Part shown: piece by piece, positions 54,911 through 64,000 of the stretch
Position numbering within the stretch: position 1 is the stretch's first letter
Layout: each line of letters begins with the position of its first letter
From: Paralichthys olivaceus
Taxonomy: Eukaryota > Chordata > Actinopteri > Pleuronectiformes > Paralichthyidae
Length of the DNA: 64,000 nt
Direction of reading: 5' to 3'
Assembly: GCF_024713975.1 (NCBI RefSeq)
Contig: NC_091110.1
Span: forward strand, 19,187,501 to 19,251,500
The notes under the pieces: model-generated
What the model was told of the DNA's origin: nothing
The model's input: the letters and a program-made list of their open reading frames with translations, nothing else
The model's database searches: none
Made by a program: the position numbers and the translations under genes

Positions 54911-57900
54911 AAACTTGACAAACACTTCTTTGCTGTTTTTGTTTGTTTGTAAATTACTGACATACGATTCTTTAGAAATAGTATTTATTCATATAACGTG
55001 AATATTTTTCATTGCTATGAAAACATCCGATGATTTCACACGTGTATGTTTATAAATGTTGAAGCAGCTAATGTTCCATTAAAACCTCCGTGATGAGTTT
55101 TGGCTGAAAACAGATTTGCAGATTGTTAAAATATTTTTGATTGAATATGGGTACAGCATGGTACATGAGGAATTCTGGGAAAAATCCTGTGTTGTATATT
55201 ATCGATAGAGCATCATCGGCCAGGATTCCCGTATTGTTCCGAGCGGATCTACTGCCTTGGCTTTTAAAGCGTTATTCCGTTGTGGAGCGACAGAACTCAG
55301 CCACGTTGTTTTCTCTGTGGTTCCATCGTCACCAGAACATTTAACTGAAAACAAACCTGCAGCACAGTCTGAAAGATTCACGAGGATTTAACAGAACAAC
55401 ACGGTGTTTGAATGACAGCTCCGCAGAAACAAGTTCAATAACAGTTGATGATCATATAAAATAAAATAAACTTCAGATCTTCAGAGCAGCTGAACTTTCA
55501 CCTCTTTTTAATGGATAATCACACAAAGTGAAATTACGCTTTAAGGCCCCACACGACCAATGTTTTTAGAATATGACAGATTATTTATATTATATAAAAT
55601 ATAAATATAAAACGGAGAATATTATTATTTCTGTTGTTCACGTTTTGTTGTTTTTTCACGTCCATCGCGAGCAAATTATCTCAACTGAAGCCGTCACGTT
55701 TTCCCAAAATACACATTTCTTAACGAGACGTGTCTCAAAGAACTCGTGAAGAAATGTCTTTGCTCTGAACTGGACTTTTTGATTTTTGGCTCAACACTTG
55801 AAGTTGTAACTTTTCGTCACCGTAGTTTGTCGTGCGGCACTATGTTGTTTTAGTTTTGTTGCGTAACGGACCATTTCACAGTCGGTGTAGAAACTTCACG
55901 ACGCCTGAGCACAGTGGGAAACATTCGTCTTTAGTGGCTCAGTAGATGAAAATTTACAGAGAATGATATTTAAATATCAAAAAATCAACTTTGGTTCCGA
56001 GATGATTTCTTTTGTTTTAAGTGCAACTCAACGATTTCCCTCACATCAAGTGAAACCTTGATCTGCCTTACTTCATGAACAATCTTGAGCCGAGTTGAGT
56101 TGCCCCGGAAACAACGGACATCTTCTATTGTCATTGTTTTCTCTCCTGCTGCGAGTTCAACCTGTTGTTTTCTTTAACTTGTCGTCATCGTCCCAACCAA
56201 CAGCTGTAAAATATTCAAACCACAGCTGGTTGGTTTTCAAAGTAAAACCAGAGGCTGCCAAACGGGTGAACACTAACGTTAATGATGTGGCTAATTAACG
56301 GAAACGGTCGAGGTTTGGCGTCGCTTCATCGTTACGTATATTTAATCTGTGCCAAATAAAAAAACAGGAAACACAACAGAGGAGAAATTCTGCTTTTCAC
56401 TACGAGAAAAATCTGCCTTTCATGGTTAAAACATGTTTTTCCGCGTGTTCTTTTTTTTAAATTTCAAAGCCAAACAGTCATTTGCCAACAGCTGATCTCG
56501 GTGCCATACACAACACTAAGAAGATTGAGATGTTCAGACAGTGTCACGTTCTCCACCAGTTATTTAGCTGCATTATAACAACAATGTTCTCAGAAACGAT
56601 TGTGTCTCAGTAGGTTTGTTGTACAGTTTCATAATTTATGTTATCATGATGTACAGGTTATGTTATTTTCTATAGGCTATGCATTTCTAAACATTTAATA
56701 GACGTTTTAGTTTTAATTCATTAAGTAATTTGTGTTGTTTAAGCTGAAGTTGAAACCTTTGGCCACCAGGGGGTGGCGCAATATGCCGAAAAAAATCGCA
56801 TTGTCATATTATCACCTGATGAAAGTCTGCGTAGTTTAAAAAAACCAATTTGTCTAAAGGTTCCAGTTTCTTCACAGCCAGATCCTATTTTCAGAAAACC
56901 TCTGCCCCCTGCTGGCTTGATGAGACACAACCAGACAGTTAAAAAAAAAGCTGCAGGAGATTAAAGCTGAGTTCACTCAGAGTGTAACCTTTAAAAATAC
57001 AAAACTACATTTTAATAGAAGAATACTGATCCATCCAGCTCCTGAAGTCTTTCACCAGGTTTTAAAAGTGTTGATTTCATTCATTTCATTTCATTTTCAG
57101 GTTTGTTAATTGTTGAAAAATCTAAAATTTGGACTTTTCTCTGTAAATAAAACAGTTAATTATGAGGAAATTAGATTAGTTGCCTTTAAATGTCATGTAG
57201 CCTTACGTGAGCACGATGACCGACGCCTACTTCAGGGGAATTCAGTAATTTCAATGAATTTATTTTCCATTAAAATAAAATAAAGCGTTGAAATTTGTCC
57301 GTAAGCAACATTTTAAATTACCCAACAGCTCAGACTGAATGAAGCAGCTCGGCACAAGAAAACTTGAGCATCAACAGAATCACTGAATTATTAGAAATGA
57401 TGGGTTTTGTTTCTCACATTCTTCAAATTAAAAAACTTTTCTTTTTAAACGGATGCCTTTCGATCGTGACAATCTGAACCAAACCATCAGCTCTGATCTG
57501 ATGCTTCTGTTGCTCGACATCTTATTTCTTATTTAAATCACGAATCTTTCCTCTTTTTTTGTAGCATCAAGTTTCCACGTTTCTCTTAAAGCGTCTCGTT
57601 CGTTAACCTCATTAATAAACTTTTTTTACTTCACTTGGAAAGTTTACACAGTTTGACGAGTCATGTTGTGCCTGTTAGTAACTGAACCTCTGTTACGTCT
57701 GTGAGCTACTGAATATTTTACTGCATTATTGATTATAGATTACAAAACAGAGGAGAGCAGAAGTCCTGATGTTGTTTTTGTGCCCGATATATCAAAACAA
57801 CTAATTAATCCAAGTACCTCTAAGAGCTTTTATTTTTGGAAATTCTCTGTGTGTGAATACTCTGATGCCTGCGGTTTGTACACGTTCGTTCTGTTTTCAC

Positions 57901-58015
57901 CGTGCGTATTGATGCCTGTGTGTGTTTGTCGGGTTTGTTGCACCGTCAGCATGTTTGACACCATGAGAAAGGAATGACCTGTGATGTGTTTAGTGTTTCT
58001 GATGTCTGAGCTGCA

Positions 58016-58021
58016 AATAAA
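58016..58021 (+). terminator. Likely rab27b distal polyadenylation signal
   Basis: AATAAA in gctgcaaataaatctctg, followed within 15 bases by tggttgtttttacc, a plausible GU/U-rich downstream element. Confidence 0.5.
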
Positions 58022-58704
58022 TCTCTGTGGTTGTTTTTACCCCTTGGGTTTTTTTCTCCACAATGATCTGACTTGAAGCAGATGGAGGCCAACGTGTTTG
58101 AGGAGAAAATTGAAATAGAAACATTTTAATTTTCACAGACCGCGGTATCACCGCAACTCAAGCAAACACTGTACTGAGCATTTAACTCTTTAGAAAACAG
58201 AGAATGAAACATAAAATGTTCATTGTTCAAGATAGAAACCATTTTGAGCACAATTTATTATCTCCTGTGCACAAGATGCATTTCAGCTTTGGAATAATCT
58301 GAGAATATAATTTTGTTAAAGGCACAATTATAAAAAAAAAAAGAAAAAGAAAAAGGAATCAGATCTTTAATCGAAGACACTTGTGAGTGATTAAAATTCA
58401 ATCCTTGGTTTTAACGTGTTGATAATTGTCTAGATAAGTAAAAGCAAAACTGTAACAAAAACATTTGACGCTGAAACACTTGATGAGATTTCTCTGGTTT
58501 CCGTGGTAACAGCATTGTGAGACTTGACAGCTGATTAAAGACAAATTCGTACAATAACAACTTTGGAATGTGACGTGTTTGTTGTTCACCTCATCGCTTG
58601 ACTGTTTGTGTCTGATCACAACTAGTTCAACACTCGATTCTGGAAATAGAACTGAAATCGAATCTGTTCAGTCCAAGTGATGAAAAGTTGAAGACGTTCG
58701 CTTT

Positions 58705-59225
58705 GTGAGGTCGCTTTGACTTTAACCTTCGATCACCAAAATCGAATCATGTCATCCTCGAGTCCAAGTGAATGTTTGAACCAAATGTGAACAAATTCCC
58801 TTGAGGCCTTTCGGAGTTATCGGGTTCACAAAGCAAACTTTTTTTTTGTGAGGTCAAAGTGACCTTGAACCTTGAGCGTTGGCAACCAAAATTGAATCAT
58901 GTCATCCTCGAGTCCAAGTGAATGTTTGTACCAAATGTGAAAGGATTCATCCAAAGCGTTCTGAAGATATCACATTCAGAAGGTAAAAAAAATTGCTTTG
59001 TGAGGTCAAAGTGACCTTGAGCCTTGAGCGTTGGCTACCAAAATCTAATCAGGTCATCTTCGAGTCCAAGTGAATGTTTGTACCAAATGTGAACAAATTC
59101 CCTTGAGGCCTTTCGGAGTTATTGGGTTCACAAAGCAAACCTTTTTTTCTGTGAGGTCAAAGTGACCTTGAGCGTTGGCTACCAAAATCTAACGAGGTCA
59201 TCCTTCATGTGAAAGGATTCTCTGA
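58705..59225. repeat. Tandem repeat, about 150-bp unit, four copies, with palindromic AGGTCA sites
   Basis: Four units begin near 58705, 58848, 59000 and 59151, spaced 143-152 bases. Each opens with gtgaggtcaaagtgacctt, then a gcgttggc(a/t)accaaaat segment and a cgagtccaagtgaatgttt segment. Units 1 and 3 end in a gaggcctttcggagtta tail. Units 2 and 4 end in a different gtgaaaggattc tail, so the array has an alternating A-B-A-B order. Units 2, 3 and 4 carry the perfect palindrome AGGTCAAAGTGACCT at 58851-58865, 59003-59017 and 59154-59168; unit 1 has a mutated version. Confidence 0.9.
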
Positions 59226-61135
59226 AAGTGTTCCGAGGCTTAAAAACCCACCTGATGCAAAGAATTGACAGTGGAGAAGATTTATTTGCATTTTGTTTTA
59301 AGACACTTCTCAGCACGAGAGACAGGATGAAACAAACATAAATACCCGAGAACAGTTGAACCTGTAGAGTGTGAAGTGTAGTTACAAAAATAATTATTTT
59401 TACATATCTGTCGACGCTGCCAATTTCATTCAAGAGGAAAGACTAAAGAAAAAAAATACTCGTGACATTGTGAAGTAATTAGATTCCCGACAGTTAAAAC
59501 ATTAAAATCTTTCATAATAAAACTCTGTGATTCCACAACACACATGCATCATCAAGCGTAAACAGGAGAATCTGAGTATTAGCTTTATGTCTCTAACACG
59601 ATGTAAAAAAAAAAAAGGGAACATGCAGGTCTGTAAAAACATCCACAATTAAAATCGGAGAATTAAACCAGTGAATAAAAGTGATGATTTGTATTTAATG
59701 ACTCAGTTTGTTTCTGTGACAGGTTTTTTCTTCTTTAACACTTTATCAACAAACATCCAGAATTTTATTTACGTCTGAGACGGACAATATCTCAGCTGTT
59801 GCACTAAAAACTGCATTTTAATTAAAAATACATTTAAAGCAACTTTTAACTCTGGTTTTTGTTTGATATGTGAAGTGTGACATGAGATTTTCTTCATCGA
59901 TGTTAAAAAGTTTGTCTCATGAGCAGAAACTTTGTGACGGAGGCTCGGTGAGTTTCAATAACACATTAACCCCTAAAATCCCTGAAACTGAACTTTAAAA
60001 TCATCTCATTCTCTTAAAATTGAAAAACTTTCCCCCGACAAGCGACTGCAAACAAAGAAGATTCAACGACCTTCATCTTCATCGTCTCAAAAACACCACA
60101 AAATAAAAATTCAATATAAATAATCTCGGAACTGTTTCTGTGTGTGAATCAAAAACAAAGATTGTGTTTTTTTACCCTGTAAAATGTCAGCGTGTGATAT
60201 ATATTTAAATACTGCAGGAGATAATGAACCAAACTCTTTCTAACATAAAACCCTCATTATGAGAAACTGTCAGCAACGATATGGAAAACATAAAGAAAAC
60301 AAGACTTTTCTAGAGAAAAATATCAGCTGATGTGAGAATTTCACAGATAAATCTGTGTCGATATGTAAACGTTTACTTTATAACTAGAAACTTTTAAATG
60401 TATTTAACAAACAAACCAAAAAATGCAGAAAATATGTTCTTGTTTTGTATTTTACATAAAAAAATATTTTTAAATTCAGTTCAATTAAATGAAATTCAAT
60501 TATTTAGTTGTTTTTGTAGTTTTTGGTTAAACTAAAATCTCAAACCTCAATTATGTTTCTTATTCAAAAAGGTTTTGATAAAAACATCTTTGTGAAAATC
60601 TCATCTTTATAAAAATTAGATTCTGAGGAGAGTGTTTCAGTGAAGCTGTCAATTAACCAGTCGAGCTTTTCATTTGAATGTGTTGTGTTTCCTGCTGGTC
60701 GCCAGGAGGGGGCGATGGATAATTAAGATAATTTTCCAATAATTTCTTTGAATGCAATTTGATACTGATAATTACAAAAACTCATTTTAAATTAATGTGT
60801 CATAAAAGTAATTTATGTGTTGAAAACAGCAGAACTTTCAAAATCAACTCGTAGAAACTTCTTGATGTTTAGTCTCAAAATGTTTCTTCTATTTAAACTA
60901 TTATTAGCACCAAAACACCAGGATGATTTCCAAGAGAATGATTAAACGACAGGCGGATTTCACACTAAAATGTTAGTTAACACCATCAGCTTTTAAATCA
61001 TAAGAGCAAACAAATACTTTTTAGAACAAAGTTGTATTTTGTCATTTGGACGACTGGTGGTGGCAGGTTTTAAAAAACGCTCCCTATCTTCACTGTCAGT
61101 GAAAAGACGTGGTCGTTTTTCTGCTTTAAAATAAC
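59226..61135. other. AT-rich region, possible 3' UTR of the cingulin-like gene
   Basis: No coding exon was seen. The sequence is A/T-rich with many short A- and T-runs and several minus-strand AATAAA words (for example near 59280), any of which could end the minus-strand gene. A CTCF-like motif (cgccaggagggggcgatgg) lies near 60701. Confidence 0.4.
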
Positions 61136-61174
61136 AATATATATATATTTATATATATATATATATATATAAAT
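61136..61174. repeat. (TA)n microsatellite
   Basis: Pure TA with a few extra T and A bases, 40 bases beyond the stop codon of the cingulin-like gene and probably inside its 3' UTR. Confidence 0.9.
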
Positions 61175-61213
61175 ATACAGATGTGTTTTGTGCTGAGTCA
61201 ATGTTCGGAGGGT

Positions 61214-62525
61214 TCAGACTTTGGTGACGTTTTCTGTTTGTTGCGGCGGCGGCGGCAGCGGCTGCTCGTCGTCTTCTTCGTCCACGTTCAGGTCCAACCT
61301 CAGGTTATCAAGAGTCTGACGGATGGTCAGAGTCTCTATCTGTCTGTGAGAGACACAGAGAGAGGACGGTTGATTGAGACGAGACGAGATGATATAAGAT
61401 AAGATAAGAAAAGAGGAGATGATATAAGATAAAATGATATAAGATAAGATGATATAAGATAAGATAAGATAAGAGGAGATGATATAAGATAAGATGATAT
61501 AAGATAAGATGATACAAGATAAGATAAGATGATATAAGATAAGATAAAATGATATAAGATAAGATAAGATAAGATGATATAAGATAAGATAAGATAAGAT
61601 AAGATGATATAAGAAAAGATAAGATGATATAAGATAAGATGATATAAGATAAGATAAGATGATATAAGATAAGATAAGAAAAGAGGAGATGATATAAGAT
61701 AAAATGATATAAGATAAGATAAGAGGAGATGATATAAGATAAGATGATATAAGATAAGATAAGATGATATAAGATAAGATCATCTTTTCTTAGTCCCACA
61801 ATGAGGAGCCCGTGTGAGGGTTGAGTAAAGAGAACGTACTTCTTCTGATGATGGCCTTGCAGCTGCTTCCGCAGCGTGGCGTTTATCTCCATCTCCTCGG
61901 ACAGCTCTCTCTGGGTCATGCGGTGATGCGCCTCCTTCCTGCTCGCATCCTCCTCCGCCTCGTTCAGCTGACGCTTCAGGGAACGGATCCTCTGGTTCAT
62001 CTGGACGGTCACAGATCACCATGGTTAGTTTGGACGAAGCATGAAAACCTCCCTGCTCATCAACGCTCCATTTTGAGGCAATTTAAACATTTCTAAAAGT
62101 CAGTATAATATAATACACTATAAAAACACAGGTAAGAACCTCTACAGAGAGGAATACAACTAATGATCGGTACAAATATTTAAAGTCTTAGATTTAGTGA
62201 ATCCATTCGAACAAGAAAGGTTGACGATATCAAATGTTAAAACGAGCAACGATAATGAAACTGTCCACACACGGAACCTGATCCTGAGAAGTTTTACCTC
62301 CGTTTGTTTTTTACAGAACACGTTTTCTTGAAACTCTGTGAAAAGATGAAACTTGGGGACTAAGAATGAAAGCAGAACATTTTGGCTTTGATCTGAACAT
62401 AAAGGTGGAGTCAGGGATTTTTTTATACGACTTTCTTTGTCAGAGGTTTGAGCTCTACTGATGGTTTCATTTATATTTATGTGTATTTCAGATTTTTGTT
62501 TCACTAATTGATTAATTGATTTGTG

Positions 62526-62558
<33 letters not shown>

Positions 62559-64000
62559 CTCACCAGGTCTTTCTGTTCGTTAGCTATCCTGTGCTCCTCC
62601 TCCATCTGATCACTCAGCTCGTTGATTCTTCTCTCCAGTTTACCGATGGTGTTTGTCAGAACAGCTTTGTTCCTGCATCAAAACACACAAACATTACACA
62701 TCGACTGGATTATTTATATTATCTAACACCAGTTCCAGTGTTTGTTCAAAGCTCCGGTGAATATCAAAGACTTACTAACTCAACTTTATCCTGTTATTTA
62801 TTTAATTATCATTCACCTTCTTCGATATTTCGTTTTTTGTATTTTATAATATTCATGTGGCTTTTTTTTTCTCCTTTAAATGTTTTTTATTTTATCTTCT
62901 TATCTTTATTCCAAATAAACTAAACTGAAACTAAACCAGACAATAAGAAAATCTTTTTTATCCAGAGGAAATCAGCGGGACCACGTGACCGACCTCTCCT
63001 CCGTCCTCAGCAAGTTCTCCAGCTCTTTGGCTCGACTCTCCGCTCTGGAGACGACGTCGTCCGGAACCCTGGAGCTCTGCAGCTCGTCCACCTCCAGACG
63101 CAGCTCACGCAGCTGCACACGGAGAGAGACTCAAGTTACAGACGGACGACTACGTATCAAGAGCTTTTCAGGTCAAAGTTCACTTCAATTATGTTTTTAG
63201 TGTGGAAATATAGTGAAACACACACAGACACACACACACACACACAGTACCTGTCTCTCCATGACGACCTTATCAGTTTCCAGTTGGTCGTTCAGATCTT
63301 TCTCCTGAATCACTTTCAGCTGCAGCTGCTCCGTCTGATCAGAAACAAGAAATGAGTCAACGACCGACAAAGACACGAACATCATTTCATTTGAAGTCTG
63401 TCGGTTTCGCCACCTGTTCGATGGCCCTCTTGTGTTTGGCCGCCCATCTCTTCTCGCTGTCTTGCAGCTCCTCCAGCTCGCTCTCCATGTCGATCATCTT
63501 CTCCTGAGAGAAAACAGAAATCAAATGGAGTCGTTCAAACAAACTTCTGGTCTGAGGTCAGGTTATTCAGAACTGGGGCGGATTGTGATGAATATTTGGA
63601 ATTATGGAATTAGCACTGAACGATGATTTGCATAATTGTTGCTCCATTAATCCCAAAGTCTGAAGTTTTTCATGTGTTTGAATCATGAGCTCGTTAAGAC
63701 ACTGCGGAGAGTTAACGATGAAACAAGTTTATGTCTTTTAATCAGTTATTTGATGATTTCTGACTCCACATATATTTCTGATTTATTTTTGTACCATAGA
63801 AGGAAGCGGGACGTTTTCCATCTTTTTTCAATGAGCTGTTTTTAACGATGTCCATGTGGAGTAAGAACCACCGAGTGTTTGTACCTGAGCCTGTTTGAGT
63901 TGTTTGGCCAGATCGTCTCTGGTCTGGTTTGTCCCCTGCAGCTCCATGTGGAGGTCCTCCACCGTCCTCTCCGCCTGTTTACACTGCAGCTGTATCCGCT
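61214..64000 (-). CDS. Cingulin/paracingulin-like tight-junction coiled-coil protein, C-terminal part
   Basis: Cingulins link tight junctions to actomyosin and RhoGEFs through a long myosin-like rod. Seven exons, in transcription order: 64000-63885 (cut by the window), 63503-63414, 63334-63251, 63112-62994, 62672-62564, 62000-61840 and 61343-61214. The join stays in frame for about 269 residues to a TGA. The product is continuous heptad-type coiled coil (DMESELEELQDSEKRWAAKH, EQLQLKVIQEKDLNDQLE, RIRSLKRQLNEAEEDASRKE) followed by an acidic, proline-rich tail (EEDDEQPLPPPP). The KRQ(L/V)xEAEE block and the short acidic tail after the rod fit cingulin (CGN) or cingulin-like 1 (CGNL1) better than a conventional myosin. 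Which of the two I cannot decide, so no symbol is given. The head domain is outside the window. Confidence 0.75.
61384..61786. repeat. (ATAAGAT)n/(GATAA)n microsatellite array, about 400 bp
   Basis: An array of gataa pentamers mixed with gatgatataa decamers fills almost the whole last intron of the cingulin-like gene. Some longer blocks recur, such as aagataagaaaagaggagatg, seen twice about 290 bases apart, which points to segmental duplication inside the array. Because the unit lacks stops in some frames on the minus strand, it creates a long artificial open frame rich in Ile, Leu, Ser and Tyr. Confidence 0.95.
62519..62559. repeat. (GT)n microsatellite in a cingulin-like gene intron
   Basis: About 40 bases of GT with one interruption, ending five bases from the 3' edge of the exon at 62564-62672. 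Another CA tract at about 63217-63247 lies equally close to the 3' edge of the exon at 63251-63334. Confidence 0.9.

Larger units (their letters stand above)
54038..58040 (+). other. Inferred long 3' UTR of rab27b
   Basis: No coding signal appears after the rab27b stop. The first good AATAAA followed by a GT-rich stretch is at 58016, which would give a 3' UTR of about 4 kb; mammalian RAB27B also has a long one. The interval holds a short (CTT)n tract near 54175-54200, the degenerate AAGTTTAGC repeat block (54610-54910), and two CTCF-like C/G-rich motifs near 56763 and 56903. The rest is AT-rich. The extent is inferred. Confidence 0.4.

Noticed and set aside
58705-59225. Possible CRISPR-like array because of regularly spaced repeats
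   Set aside because: The host is a vertebrate, units are ~150 bp and similar along most of their length, and there are no unique spacers.
61243-61262. Short CGG/CCG triplet run in the last cingulin-like exon
   Set aside because: It encodes only about four to five prolines, is far below any expansion size, and is interrupted.
61308-62012. 234-codon minus-strand frame rich in Ile, Leu, Ser and Tyr resembling a membrane protein
   Set aside because: It is the cingulin-like exon read through its donor into the GATAA array. The splice donor after position 61840 and the in-frame last exon account for the real product.
61840-63503. Conventional non-muscle myosin heavy chain as the identity of the coiled-coil gene
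   Set aside because: The KRQLNEAEE block is shared with myosin tails, but the acidic proline-rich end and the DSEKRWAAKH-type segments fit cingulin-family rods better.

Overview
The window looks like nuclear genomic DNA of a teleost fish, probably a percomorph. The genes are vertebrate and intron-rich, most introns are short (about 75-300 bp) with GT-AG borders, and (CA)n/(GT)n microsatellites are very abundant. Names rest on recalled family sequences and motifs; no database search was possible. All exon joins were read by eye, but the summed coding lengths stay in frame: 669 codons plus stop for pum3, 1741 for cfap44, 260 for brcc3 and 218 for rab27b.

Layout. 1-3.2 kb: the 3' seven coding exons of a kcnv2-like silent potassium channel subunit (+); its N-terminus lies before the window. 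3.4-8.1 kb: complete pum3 (minus, 17 coding exons), tail to tail with kcnv2 as on human chromosome 9p24. 8.1-9.86 kb: a CpG-rich divergent promoter shared by pum3 and the ciliary gene cfap44, with two RFX X-box palindromes. 9.87-19.3 kb: complete cfap44 (+, 33 coding exons). 21.05-21.83 kb: an intronless but intact brcc3 (BRCC36 deubiquitinase, minus). 22.5-23.2 kb: two small open frames I do not recognise. 24.6-25.1 kb: a GC-rich block that is probably the rab27b promoter and 5' non-coding exon, followed by a 26-kb intron full of microsatellites and repeat fragments. 51.3-54.0 kb: the five coding exons of rab27b (+), with a long 3' UTR to about 58.0 kb. 58.7-59.2 kb: a tandem repeat whose units carry perfect palindromic oestrogen-response-element-like sites. 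61.2-64.0 kb: the last seven coding exons of a cingulin/paracingulin-like coiled-coil gene (minus), cut by the window end.

The genes are independent housekeeping or tissue-specific units and do not form a pathway: photoreceptor-type channel subunit, ribosome biogenesis, axoneme, K63-deubiquitination, secretory-granule trafficking and tight junction. I see no mobile-element coding sequence, viral gene, tRNA, rRNA or CRISPR array. The points most worth following are the X-box pair in the pum3/cfap44 promoter, the ERE-bearing satellite, the extra introns in kcnv2, the intronless brcc3, and a palindromic degenerate repeat in the rab27b 3' UTR.
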